Origin: Candidatus Desulfaltia bathyphila
GTDB taxonomy: Bacteria; Desulfobacterota; Desulfobacteria; Desulfobacterales; ETH-SRB1
Direction of reading: 5' to 3'
Assembly (NCBI GenBank): GCA_014381545.1
Contig: JACNLL010000054.1
Span: 1 to 38,082, forward strand
Length of the DNA: 38,082 nucleotides
Positions 13,505-21,700 of the stretch are shown here, piece by piece (position 1 is the stretch's first letter; each line of letters begins with the position of its first letter). A model generated the notes under the pieces. That model had not been told where the DNA came from and ran no database searches. It saw only the letters and a program-made list of their open reading frames with translations. Both the position numbers and the translations under genes were made by a program.

Positions 13505-16195
13505 TCATGTTTTTATTAACACCTTTTCAATAGCGGCTTTTATTGCATTTATCTGATCGACGGAGTCTATCTTTTGTCCCTCAAAATCCCTGACATAAAA
13601 GACATCCACTACCTGATCGACCTTGGTTGCGATTTTGGCAACCCGGATGTCGAGTCCGCACCTGTAAAGAGTATCTGTAATCTTAAATAAAAGCCCGGGG
13701 AAATCATAGGTAAACACCTCGATAATGGTAAAAAAACTGGAGCTTTTATTGTCCACATTGATTCGATGCGGTCTTGCCAGGGCATGTGGTTTTGAGGCTC
13801 TATAGTAAGAGATTTTTTTATCGAGAGCTTCCCCGAGATTTAACTTTCCTGACAGAGCGGCTTCAAGGTTTTTCTTTGCTTTTATCCACTTTTCATCCTC
13901 AAAAATCTGATCAGGCGGAGGCTTTACTTTAAAAATATCAAGAGCGATATTGTTTTTCCATGTGTATGCCTGTGTGTCGAGAATGTCGAGGCTGTTTAAG
14001 GTAAAAATTCCTGCGATCCTTGAAAAAAGTCCGGGACGGTCTTTAGCGCAGATTGTGACCGTTCTGGTGTTTGAATCATGAGCTTTGATTACATTCCAGA
14101 CAAAATCGGCTTTTCCCAGACTTTTGTAAAGCCTGATATGTTCCAGCATATCCTGCGTTGGTGTATACAGAAGGTATCTTGGCGACATCAGATTAAACAG
14201 CGCCTCCAGATCCTGACGGGGCAGCAGTGTAGAGGTTAAAACAAAAAGCTCCTTTTTTTTCTTTTCAATAAGTTCGATTGTCTCTTCTGTTGCCAGTTCA
14301 CCTTTTTCCAGGATACGATTGATCTCAAGAAAAAGATTTTTTAAAAGCGTCGAAGTCCAACCGGACCATGCCTTTGGCCCGGTTGAGATGGAGTCGGCAA
14401 CTGTCAGAAGGTAGAGCATTTTGAGACGTTTTACATCCTTAATCTTTCTGGCGCAGTTAATTGCGGTTTGCTCATCATTAATATCCCTTCTGGTTGCAGT
14501 TTTGATTAGAAGGAGATGGTTCTCCACTAAAAATACAACTGTTTCAATATCCTTGGGCTTTAAATGTTTTGCAGTTAGTATAGACCGGACGATTATAGCG
14601 CCTCTATGTGAATGACCCGCGCCAGGTTCCCTTTTCCCGACATCGTGAAGAAGAGCCGCCCACAGCATTAATTTTTTGCCGGCTAATTGTTTATACAGCT
14701 CGCCGTATAATGGGTCATTAGAGGTGTCCTTTGATGTGCCGAAATTTTTTATTGTCTGAACCGTGCGCAGCATGTGTTTGTCTACAGGATACAGATGATA
14801 CTCATCGTACTGAAAACGATTAACTATTCCTTTGATTTCAGGTATAAACCGTACAAGAAAACCGGTGCTCAACATTTCATCTAAAACATTAAGTGTTGGA
14901 GCATAAGTTGTTAGAATCTTTTGAAATAATTTTACGGCAACAGCCGAGGATCTGAAATCATCATCAATTAGATATGCAAAATCCTTTACAAGCCGTTTGG
15001 CCTCAGCGCCAAGCGGTATATTCAGGCGCGCGCTTTCCTCAAATATCTTTATCAGCAGATCAGGAGAGCTCAGAATATCCTCCGGAGTTCTAAAATTTAA
15101 TCTGTTTCTGATAATACTTAGCCCATTTGCCTTGACCTGTTTTGTCGGTTTTGTTTTGAGCCTCGACCTTTTTGTATAACTCTGTTCATAAAGAAACATC
15201 AAAAGCTGTTCTTTTAACGGTTCCATCCGGCTGTGGAGTGCGCCTAAAAATCTTTCTACCGGTTCCTGTCCATTCCCCCTTTTAAAATGAAGATCTTTGG
15301 CCAGTTTTATCTGGTATTCAAAATACAGGTGATCGCATTTTCTGCCGGCTAAATGTTGCAAACGGTTTCTAACATTCCATATAAATGAAAGGGCGTTTGT
15401 TAAAGCGTTATACTCTTCATGGGACAGGTAACCATAATACTCAAGATCTCTTGGCTGTTTAATATCGGATTTAATCTTGGCGATCCACAGCATTGTATGA
15501 TAATCTCTCAGCCCTCCGAGACCTTCCTTTAAGTTTGGTTCAAGAAGATATGTAGAGTCTCCGAAGCGTTGGTGACGCTTCCTGTTGTTTTCGATAAGCT
15601 GGCGCGTTATTTTTTGGGATTGTTTTAACAGTATCTTTTTACGGACCAGTTCCATGAGCTCGGAATACAAAGAAGAGATTCCGCATATAAAACGGGCATC
15701 CAGAAGAGAGGTCAGGACCTCAATATCTTTTTTTGCCAGGCGCACACATTCCTTCAACGATCTGGCAGAATAACCGATATCAAGGCCAATATCCCATAGC
15801 GGGTAGAGAATCTCTCTAATAAGATTATCAGCTATGTCAGGGATTTCTTTGTTAAAAAGGAAAAGAAGGTCTATGTCTGAATGGATGTATTGTTCCTGTC
15901 TGCCATAACCGCCGACGGCAATTATTGCGTAAGGATTTTTAATGGCGCCAATTTCCGCACCGATTAAGCTTGTTTCATAACCTTCGCGGAAATATTCGTC
16001 TAAAATTCTGGCATGCTGTTCAAGAAAAGCCGGTTCTTTACCCTTTAAGAAGTTTGAAATTAAACTTTTTCTCTTTTGCTGAAGGCTTTTTGAAGCGTGT
16101 TTGAATTTTTTCATAAATTTTAAATAGGTTAGTTTTATTTTTTCGGATTTAGATCTCAATAAATAGTGTCTGAACGAAAACTCTTTTTTTGTCAT
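13505..16195 (-). CDS. glnD: Bifunctional PII uridylyltransferase/uridylyl-removing enzyme
   Basis: An 896-residue GlnD with full domain order. The nucleotidyltransferase has GGYGRQEQYIHSDIDLLFLF (residues about 95-114, Asp pair for metal binding), then the GlnD helical domain with EPNLKEGLGGLRDYHTMLW. The HD domain carries HDVGKREPGAGHSHRGA. Two ACT domains follow (TVTICAKDRPGLFSRIAGIF and IEVFTYDFPGLLFKITDTLY). It senses glutamine and uridylylates PII, whose gene lies at 33089. Residues 1-12 are encoded by the terminal inverted repeat of a MITE-like element (16164-16297). The ancestral start may be Met28 (16112-16114). Neither start has a clear Shine-Dalgarno, so the N-terminus is uncertain. 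Confidence 0.93.
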   Translation of the reverse strand: MTKKEFSFRHYLLRSKSEKIKLTYLKFMKKFKHASKSLQQKRKSLISNFLKGKEPAFLEQHARILDEYFREGYETSLIGAEIGAIKNPYAIIAVGGYGRQEQYIHSDIDLLFLFNKEIPDIADNLIREILYPLWDIGLDIGYSARSLKECVRLAKKDIEVLTSLLDARFICGISSLYSELMELVRKKILLKQSQKITRQLIENNRKRHQRFGDSTYLLEPNLKEGLGGLRDYHTMLWIAKIKSDIKQPRDLEYYGYLSHEEYNALTNALSFIWNVRNRLQHLAGRKCDHLYFEYQIKLAKDLHFKRGNGQEPVERFLGALHSRMEPLKEQLLMFLYEQSYTKRSRLKTKPTKQVKANGLSIIRNRLNFRTPEDILSSPDLLIKIFEESARLNIPLGAEAKRLVKDFAYLIDDDFRSSAVAVKLFQKILTTYAPTLNVLDEMLSTGFLVRFIPEIKGIVNRFQYDEYHLYPVDKHMLRTVQTIKNFGTSKDTSNDPLYGELYKQLAGKKLMLWAALLHDVGKREPGAGHSHRGAIIVRSILTAKHLKPKDIETVVFLVENHLLLIKTATRRDINDEQTAINCARKIKDVKRLKMLYLLTVADSISTGPKAWSGWTSTLLKNLFLEINRILEKGELATEETIELIEKKKKELFVLTSTLLPRQDLEALFNLMSPRYLLYTPTQDMLEHIRLYKSLGKADFVWNVIKAHDSNTRTVTICAKDRPGLFSRIAGIFTLNSLDILDTQAYTWKNNIALDIFKVKPPPDQIFEDEKWIKAKKNLEAALSGKLNLGEALDKKISYYRASKPHALARPHRINVDNKSSSFFTIIEVFTYDFPGLLFKITDTLYRCGLDIRVAKIATKVDQVVDVFYVRDFEGQKIDSVDQINAIKAAIEKVLIKT

Positions 16196-16297
16196 TTCGA
16201 CCGCAGGGAGAAATCTTTAACCTCTGTGTTTTAAGTATAATAAGATTTCTCGCTTTGCTCGAAATGACAGCTTTGCTTAGTTTTCGTTCAGACACTA
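16164..16297. mobile_element. MITE-like element with 19-bp perfect terminal inverted repeats
   Basis: The ends 16164-16182 and 16279-16297 are exact inverted copies starting TAGTGTCTGAACG. Inside are further inverted segments, 16191-16217 and 16242-16268, sharing GTCATTTCGA at the ends. Length is 134 bp with no coding capacity. The TA at both outer ends fits the TA target duplication of IS630/Tc1-type elements. It overlaps the start of glnD. Confidence 0.75.
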
Positions 16298-16435
16298 AAT
16301 ATGCATCAGATGATAATTAAGTAAAGAAAAAAACAGATAAATTTGACACAAAACTTCAATGTTGATAATTATTAATTAATACTGGTGGCCTTTCGTTTAC
16401 GAAACCCAACAAAAACTGTAAGGAGGAAAAAATTT

Positions 16436-16897
16436 ATGGCGCTTTTTCTCGTGCAGCATGGCAAGAGTCTGCCAAAAGATAAAGATCCTGAAAAAGGTCT
16501 TTCCGATGAAGGAATCATTGATGTTAAGCGTATAACGGATGCAGCTAAGAAATACGGCGTTAATATATCATGCATTAAGCACAGCGGTAAAAAAAGGGCG
16601 TGGCAGACCGCCGATATATTTGCATCTGCCCTGCAACCTGAACTTGGTGTTCAGAAGATTAGCGGAATAAATCCATTGGATGATGTTGCAAGCTTTGCCG
16701 ATAACATAAGCAGCGGAGAAGATTTAATGCTTGTAGGTCATTTGCCTTTTATGGAAAAATTGGTCTCTTTTCTGATAACCGGGTCTATTGCTAAGCCGGT
16801 TATAAAATTTCAAAATGGAGGCATTGTGTGTTTGGACGAGGATATGGATATCCATTGCTGGGTGATAAAATGGACGCTTATGCCGGCAATTAGATAG
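16436..16897 (+). CDS. SixA-like histidine phosphatase family protein
   Basis: A 153-residue short branch-1 histidine phosphatase. The start ATG 16436 follows AGGAGG at 16421-16426. The N-terminal motif reads LVQHGKS, where the family usually has RHG; the second His lies in MLVGHLPFMEKL (about residue 103). A conserved Lys-His-Ser segment (CIKHSGKKRAWQTA) supplies the other phosphate-pocket residues. SixA dephosphorylates phosphohistidine on HPt domains or PTS proteins. The Arg-to-Gln change at the first motif could reduce activity, though I recall VQHG in several anaerobe homologues. It is followed 33 bp later by the GAF-ANTAR gene. Confidence 0.8.
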   Translation: MALFLVQHGKSLPKDKDPEKGLSDEGIIDVKRITDAAKKYGVNISCIKHSGKKRAWQTADIFASALQPELGVQKISGINPLDDVASFADNISSGEDLMLVGHLPFMEKLVSFLITGSIAKPVIKFQNGGIVCLDEDMDIHCWVIKWTLMPAIR

Positions 16898-16930
16898 TAA
16901 CCACCGGATCCTTAACCCTATATTTAAAGC

Positions 16931-17644
16931 ATGGAAAGAATCATATCAAAAACTCAGGATAAATACATCAAAGCTTTAATGGACATCAGCAAGGCAATAA
17001 CCTCCGATCTTTACCTTGAAGATATTCTTAGGCTGATCGTGATGGTTACCGCAAGGGTTACCGGTGTTGAAATTTGTTCTTTATGGCTTATTGACGAAAC
17101 AGTCAGCCCTCCAATGATTCGGCTTAAGGCTTCTCAGTCGATTGATTCCCATTATGTGCGTGACAGATCTTTAAACCTGGATGAAGGCGTGGTCGGCTAT
17201 GTTGCCACACATAAATGCCCGCTTATTATTAAGGATGTCTTGAATGAGCCAAAGTTCAAGGAAAAAGAGATGGCCGAAAAGCTTGGGCTTGTATCAATGC
17301 TAAGTGTTCCGCTTCAGGTAAAGGATGAAAAGGTGATCGGTGTGTTTAACTGTTTTACGGCGCACCCTCATATATTCTCCGAAACAGAAGTGAACCTGAT
17401 AACAACTGTTGCGAATCAGGCGGCTCTGGCAATACTTAATACTGAGTTAATGGTTAAAAGCAAGGTTGTCCAGGAAGAGCTGGAGACGCGCAAGTTGGTT
17501 GAGCGGGCCAAGGAAGTACTGATGCTTCGCCGTAATAAAACCGGGGAAGAGGCATATTCTTGGATTAGAAAACGGAGCATGGATACACGCAAATCCATGC
17601 GCTGCGTAGCCGAAGCAATCCTGCTTTCAGAAGAGCTCGAATAG
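16931..17644 (+). CDS. GAF-ANTAR antitermination regulator
   Basis: A 237-residue protein. Residues about 10-165 form a GAF sensor domain (LRLIVMVTARVTGVEICSLW; DEGVVGYVATHKCPLIIKDV; SVPLQVKDEKVIGVFNC). Residues about 178-237 form an ANTAR RNA-binding domain (ETRKLVERAKEVLMLR; EEAYSWIRKRSMDTRKSMRCVAEAIL) with the usual three-helix pattern. ANTAR proteins bind paired hexaloop hairpins in leader RNAs and prevent termination. Just such a leader lies 70 bp downstream of the stop codon, before a glutamate-synthase-like gene, so its target is probably local. The GAF ligand cannot be inferred. No kinase or receiver domain is fused. Confidence 0.92.
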   Translation: MERIISKTQDKYIKALMDISKAITSDLYLEDILRLIVMVTARVTGVEICSLWLIDETVSPPMIRLKASQSIDSHYVRDRSLNLDEGVVGYVATHKCPLIIKDVLNEPKFKEKEMAEKLGLVSMLSVPLQVKDEKVIGVFNCFTAHPHIFSETEVNLITTVANQAALAILNTELMVKSKVVQEELETRKLVERAKEVLMLRRNKTGEEAYSWIRKRSMDTRKSMRCVAEAILLSEELE

Positions 17645-17660
17645 ATTTGCAAGAAATATC

Positions 17661-17707
17661 TTGACATATTTGCTATGGTTGACTTAAAAACTCAAGTTAA
17701 TAATTTT
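17661..17707 (+). promoter_or_regulatory. Probable promoter of the ANTAR-controlled leader
   Basis: TTGACA (17661-17666) with TTAAAA or TAAAAA 17-18 bp later, and alternatively TTGACT (17679-17684) with TAATTT at 17701-17706. Either would start a leader transcript shortly before the first hexaloop hairpin at 17715. Confidence 0.5.
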
Positions 17708-17714
17708 ACGAAAA

Positions 17715-17771
17715 CTCTGTACAATGGTGTGCAGAGATTTTTTTTGAATATGGAAGACAAAGGCGTCTTTT
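17715..17771 (+). promoter_or_regulatory. ANTAR dual hexaloop antiterminator RNA
   Basis: P1: an 8-bp stem (17715-17722 with 17729-17736) closes the hexaloop AAUGGU (17723-17728). P2: GAAGAC (17753-17758) pairs with GUCUUU (17765-17770) around the hexaloop AAAGGC (17759-17764). Both loops carry A at position 1 and G at position 4, the established ANTAR recognition rule. The P2 3' arm is part of the following terminator 5' arm, so the two structures exclude each other. Confidence 0.88.
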
Positions 17772-17805
17772 CCCTGTAAGAGGGTAGACGTCTTTTTTAT
17801 TTTTA
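17759..17805 (+). terminator. Leader terminator opposed by the ANTAR P2 hairpin
   Basis: A 10-bp stem (17759-17768 with 17786-17795, one G-U) with a further CCCU/AGGG pairing inside (17772-17775 and 17781-17784), then a U-rich tail to 17805. It lies 27 bp before the glutamate-synthase-like gene. Termination is expected when the ANTAR protein does not hold P2. Confidence 0.88.
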
Positions 17806-17832
17806 TAACTATTTGGGTAAGGAGGGTAAGTT

Positions 17833-19398
17833 ATGTCATTTAGTAAACCAAACCGAAGCGCTGCCACAGTTAGTTTAACACGGGTTGATCCAGCTCCCGG
17901 GTCAGGCATTTGTGTAACCTGTCTTGATGGTTGTGAGGGACCGTGTGAGATAGGACGCTCTGCCTTGAAGGGACGGGAGATGATTTATCCGCAGCCTTTT
18001 GGAAAGATTACATCAGGTTCGGAAAAGGATTATCCGATCGATTTTTCCCATTTTAATATTCAGGGTACCTGTGTAGGGGCTGTTGGTGTGGATGCCGATC
18101 CTGATGTTGCCACCTTTTCTGCAGTTGACTGTTCAACAGCCGTAGGAAAAGATAGCTCTATAAAACTTGATTTTCCTGTATTTACGGGAGCTGTTGGATC
18201 AACCGAAATAGCCAGAGTCAATTGGGAAGAGATGGCTATTGGCGCAGCCATATCCGGCATTATTGTGGTAGCCGGAGAGAATATATGCGGAATGGATCCA
18301 CAGGCTGAATTTAAAAATGGTAAAATCAGCAAGTCTCCTGAGATGGAGCGTCGGATAGAAGCCTTTAAAAGATGGTATGACGGCAAGGGCGGCATCATCA
18401 TTCAAGCTAACGTTGAAGATACAAAGCTCGGTGTGCCGGAATATGTTATCGAAAAACTCGGAATAGAAATATTTGAACTCAAATGGGGACAGGGAGCCAA
18501 AGATATTGGCGGTGAGGTGAAACTGCCAAGCCTTGAGAGAGCGTTGGAGCTAAAAAAACGCGGATATATCGTTCTGCCCGACCCGACCAATCCAGCTGCC
18601 CAGGAGGCCTTTAAGGCAGGTGGAATCACTGAATTTGAAAGACACTCAAGGCTTGGTATGGTTGATGAGGAGTCTTTTTATAAAGCTGTTGAATATCTTC
18701 GCGGCGTTGGCGCAAAATATGTTACTCTTAAAACCGGAGCTTATCGTCCGGCCGATCTTGCAAGAGCCATTAAATATTCTTCAGAAGCCAAGATAGACAT
18801 GTTGACTATTGACGGCGCCGGAGGCGGCACAGGCATGAGTCCCTGGAGAATGATGAATGAATGGGGTATTCCTACTGTTGAGCTCGAATGTTTGGCTTAC
18901 CGGATGTGTGAACGTCTAAAAGCAAAGGGCGCCTATATTCCGCCTATTGCTATAGCAGGCGGTCTTTCACTGGAAGATCATATATTTAAGGCCATTGCCC
19001 TTGGAGCGCCCTATGTAAAAGCGATCTGTCTGGGAAGAGCAATGATGGCTGCAGCTATGGTTGCCAAGACCCATGGCAAATTAATGGCAGAAAAAATGGA
19101 GCTGGAAGGCGAGGACATTGAAACAGGATACATCAAACTGTTTGCGGTCGGCGCACAATTAAAAGAACGTTTTGGCGCTGATTTCAGCAAACTTCCGGCC
19201 GGCGCTATAGGAATGTACTCTTATGTAGACCGACTGCGCCAGGGCCTGCAGCAGTTTATGGCTGGTGCAAGAAAATTTGCTATTAAGTATATGGATAGAA
19301 ACGATCTCGTTGCTTTGACAAGAGATGCGGCTGATATATCAGGCATCCCGTATGTTATGGAATCGGATCAGAAGGAAATTGACAAAATACTGGGATAA
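17833..19398 (+). CDS. Glutamate-synthase-like FMN-binding domain protein
   Basis: A 521-residue stand-alone version of the glutamate synthase central/FMN domain (PF01645 type). Key segments are TIDGAGGGTGMSPWRMMNEWGIP (about residues 325-347), PIAIAGGLSLEDHIFKAIALGA and YVKAICLGRAMM. The N-terminus has a CxxCxxxCxxxC motif at Cys27, 30, 34 and 38, a possible iron-sulfur ligand set. It lacks the glutaminase domain; such archaeal-type proteins work with separate amidotransferase and ferredoxin subunits. A candidate amidotransferase starts at 37355. The ATG follows AAGGAGGG (17819-17826). It is controlled by the ANTAR leader. Whether it makes glutamate or serves the AOR operon downstream is not decided by sequence. 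Confidence 0.85.
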   Translation: MSFSKPNRSAATVSLTRVDPAPGSGICVTCLDGCEGPCEIGRSALKGREMIYPQPFGKITSGSEKDYPIDFSHFNIQGTCVGAVGVDADPDVATFSAVDCSTAVGKDSSIKLDFPVFTGAVGSTEIARVNWEEMAIGAAISGIIVVAGENICGMDPQAEFKNGKISKSPEMERRIEAFKRWYDGKGGIIIQANVEDTKLGVPEYVIEKLGIEIFELKWGQGAKDIGGEVKLPSLERALELKKRGYIVLPDPTNPAAQEAFKAGGITEFERHSRLGMVDEESFYKAVEYLRGVGAKYVTLKTGAYRPADLARAIKYSSEAKIDMLTIDGAGGGTGMSPWRMMNEWGIPTVELECLAYRMCERLKAKGAYIPPIAIAGGLSLEDHIFKAIALGAPYVKAICLGRAMMAAAMVAKTHGKLMAEKMELEGEDIETGYIKLFAVGAQLKERFGADFSKLPAGAIGMYSYVDRLRQGLQQFMAGARKFAIKYMDRNDLVALTRDAADISGIPYVMESDQKEIDKILG

Positions 19399-19417
19399 TT
19401 TTTGACTACTCGACCAC

Positions 19418-19563
19418 TTGAGACCTTTGAAAAATGCTCAATTTTGTTCAAGTTCAAGGAAGGCGAAAATTTTAAACGTAGGAATACATTGAGTATTTCG
19501 AGGCTTAAAATTTGAGCCTGACGCCGAAATTGGGCAAAAGGGGGCGTTTTGCAAAGGTCTCAA
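19418..19563. repeat. Palindromic element with TTGAGACCTTTG ends
   Basis: The ends TTGAGACCTTTG (19418-19429) and CAAAGGTCTCAA (19552-19563) are exact inverted copies. The interior holds further inverted segments (GGCGAAAATTTTAA against TTAAAATTTGAGCC). It is about 146 bp and non-coding. Elements with these ends recur, in my recollection, in Desulfobacterales genomes. It lies between the glutamate-synthase-like gene and the ferredoxin gene. Confidence 0.7.
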
Positions 19564-19590
19564 CTTGACGAGGTCTGAAAGGAGATAAAA

Positions 19591-19800
19591 ATGCTCAATA
19601 TAATCTGTAAACATAACTGCAAGGATTGCTATGCCCTTAGAATTTGTGCAGTACAGGCCATAAAAGATCAGCAGAGTTCAATCTATGTGGAAACTGATGA
19701 TTGCATCGGCTGTGGCGCTTGCCGCAGAGCGTGCGTTGTTTTCAGTTACGATCAGGCTCTGAAGGAAAAAACCGTAGAGTGGCTCAAAGGCGCTGCGTAA
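19591..19800 (+). CDS. Small Cys-rich ferredoxin-like protein
   Basis: A 69-residue protein with eight Cys. The first four are C7, C11, C14 and C19 (CKHNCKDCYALRIC), an unusual spacing. The last four are in DDCIGCGACRRACVVF (CxxCxxCxxxC), a standard [4Fe-4S] site. AAAGGAG (19577-19583) precedes the ATG. It lies 58 bp before the AOR gene on the same strand and probably serves as an electron carrier or subunit for it. A glutamate synthase role is also possible because that gene is upstream. Confidence 0.8.
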   Translation: MLNIICKHNCKDCYALRICAVQAIKDQQSSIYVETDDCIGCGACRRACVVFSYDQALKEKTVEWLKGAA

Positions 19801-19858
19801 CCGATTTGGTGATTTCGGAATCCCGAAATCCGAAACTAAAAAATAGGGAGAATAAGAG

Positions 19859-21700
19859 ATGTACGGTTGGACTGGTCGGTGTTTGAGGGTTAACCTGACT
19901 AAAAATGATTTTCAGCTTGAAGAAATCTCTCAGGAACTCATGAATAAATTTTTAGGCGGGCGCGGGCTTGGGGTTAAAATTCTTTATGATGAAATTGATC
20001 CCACAGTTGATTCATTATCTCCTGACAATAAGCTTATATTTGTTTCAGGCCCGCTTGTAGGAACAGGCGCTGTAACCGGAGCATCATGCAATGTGATAAC
20101 AAAAAGCGCTCTTTCAGGGACAATTGCGTGCGCAAAATTGCGAGGGCATTTCGGCGCGGAATTGAAATACTCGGGTCTGGATATGATTATTGTAGAGGGG
20201 AAGGCCGAATTTCCCGTTATTCTTTCCATTATGGATGATAAAATTGTCATCCAGCCTGCTCTCGAGTATTGGGGCCGTACCACCTCCGAAACGGAGAATA
20301 TGTTTAAAAACAGCCTGAGCGATAAATGGGCGGCTTGTGACACTTATCTGTTATCCATCGGTTCTGCCGGAGAGAAACTTGTGCCCTTGGCTAATGTTAT
20401 TAACGATGGTTTTTTGTCGGTTGGGGCCGCTGGTATCGGCGCTGTAATGGGCTCTAAAAATCTTAAGGCAATTGCAGTCAAGGGTAATCACTCAGTGACA
20501 GTAGCTGACGGAAACCGTTTTGTGCAGGTTGTAACAACTTTGATCAACAAACTAAACAGCGCGTCGCTGACCTCTCAATCTATGTCTTCCTGGGGCTCTG
20601 CTTTTTTAGTAGGTCTTTGTAATCAAAAGGGGATATTGCCTTTTAAGAATTTTCAGCGTTCTTCATTTGAGGAATCAAAACAGATTGGAACAGAAGCTCT
20701 GTCCAGCGCTTTTGCGCTTAGAAGCAGGGGCTGTTTTGCGTGTCCGATTGCTTGCATAAAAAAAACCGATGTCAACAACCCGATTTTCAAGGGCAAAGGA
20801 ATGGCTCCGACCTACCTGGCTATCGGCGCTTTGGGGCTAAATTGCGGCATTACCGATCTTACCGACATCGGAATGGCCAACATGATTTGCGCTGAGATGG
20901 GCCTGGATCCTATTGCATCAGGCGGAACTATCGCCACTGCTATGGAATTTAGTGAAAAAGGCCTTCTCTCAAAAGACTCTATAAAGCTTGATTTGCGGTT
21001 TGGTCATGGAAAAGATCTGATCCATGCGCTGACCCTTATAGCGACAAAAAAAGGGCATGCTATAAGAATAGGGCAGGGAGCAAAGGCAATTTCAGAGGAA
21101 TATGGGCATCCGGAACTCTTTATGGGTGTAAAAAATATACCCCTTGCCCCCTTTGATCCCCGTGCGATTCAGGGAATGGGACTTCACTTTGCAACTTCTA
21201 ATTATGGCCCACACCACCTGTATGCATACACTTTTATTGATGAAGTGCTGAACGTCCATGAGAAACTGGAACCATGGACTATTGAAGGAAAGCCTGAATT
21301 GGTAAAGCGATTCCAGGATATAACAGCAGTGATGGATTCGCTGGGGCTCTGCAATTGGTCGTTAATGGGGCTTAAATTCAATAGTTTTGTACCCATGATT
21401 AATAGCTGCTTAGGCACAAGCTACAAGGCTGAAGATCTACTTCAGACAGGTGAGAGGATCTGGAATCTGGAGAGACTGTTCAATATGCGAGCCGGATTTA
21501 ATCGAAGTCATGATATCCTGCCTGAGAGATTTTACAATGAGCACATTGCAGATGGGCCGGCAAAGGGGCAAATCAGCAAGGCCAATGAAATGCTGGATGA
21601 CTACTATGGATTTCGTGGTTGGGATAACAAAGGTCAGCCGTCCGCAAAGATCTTAAAGGCATTAGAATTGGAGGAAATATATGGCGAGGATAAAAATTGA
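19859..21700 (+). CDS. Aldehyde:ferredoxin oxidoreductase family W-bispterin enzyme
   Basis: A 613-residue AOR-family protein. The N-terminal FLGGRGLGVKILYDEIDP (residues 31-48) and the pterin-binding regions are normal. The [4Fe-4S] ligands are Cys292, 295 and 299 (GCFACPIACIK) and Cys498 in DSLGLC, the family's second signature. At the place where classic AORs have an EYET motif this protein reads APTYLAIGALGLN (316-328), so the usual acid residues are missing. The next gene overlaps its end by 20 nt and encodes a multi-cluster ferredoxin. With the Hdr-, Mvh- and Nuo-like genes that follow, the enzyme may reduce a carboxylic acid or a low-potential substrate such as an aryl-CoA. Overall sequence seems closer to AOR than to BamB. 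Confidence 0.87.
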   Translation: MYGWTGRCLRVNLTKNDFQLEEISQELMNKFLGGRGLGVKILYDEIDPTVDSLSPDNKLIFVSGPLVGTGAVTGASCNVITKSALSGTIACAKLRGHFGAELKYSGLDMIIVEGKAEFPVILSIMDDKIVIQPALEYWGRTTSETENMFKNSLSDKWAACDTYLLSIGSAGEKLVPLANVINDGFLSVGAAGIGAVMGSKNLKAIAVKGNHSVTVADGNRFVQVVTTLINKLNSASLTSQSMSSWGSAFLVGLCNQKGILPFKNFQRSSFEESKQIGTEALSSAFALRSRGCFACPIACIKKTDVNNPIFKGKGMAPTYLAIGALGLNCGITDLTDIGMANMICAEMGLDPIASGGTIATAMEFSEKGLLSKDSIKLDLRFGHGKDLIHALTLIATKKGHAIRIGQGAKAISEEYGHPELFMGVKNIPLAPFDPRAIQGMGLHFATSNYGPHHLYAYTFIDEVLNVHEKLEPWTIEGKPELVKRFQDITAVMDSLGLCNWSLMGLKFNSFVPMINSCLGTSYKAEDLLQTGERIWNLERLFNMRAGFNRSHDILPERFYNEHIADGPAKGQISKANEMLDDYYGFRGWDNKGQPSAKILKALELEEIYGEDKN

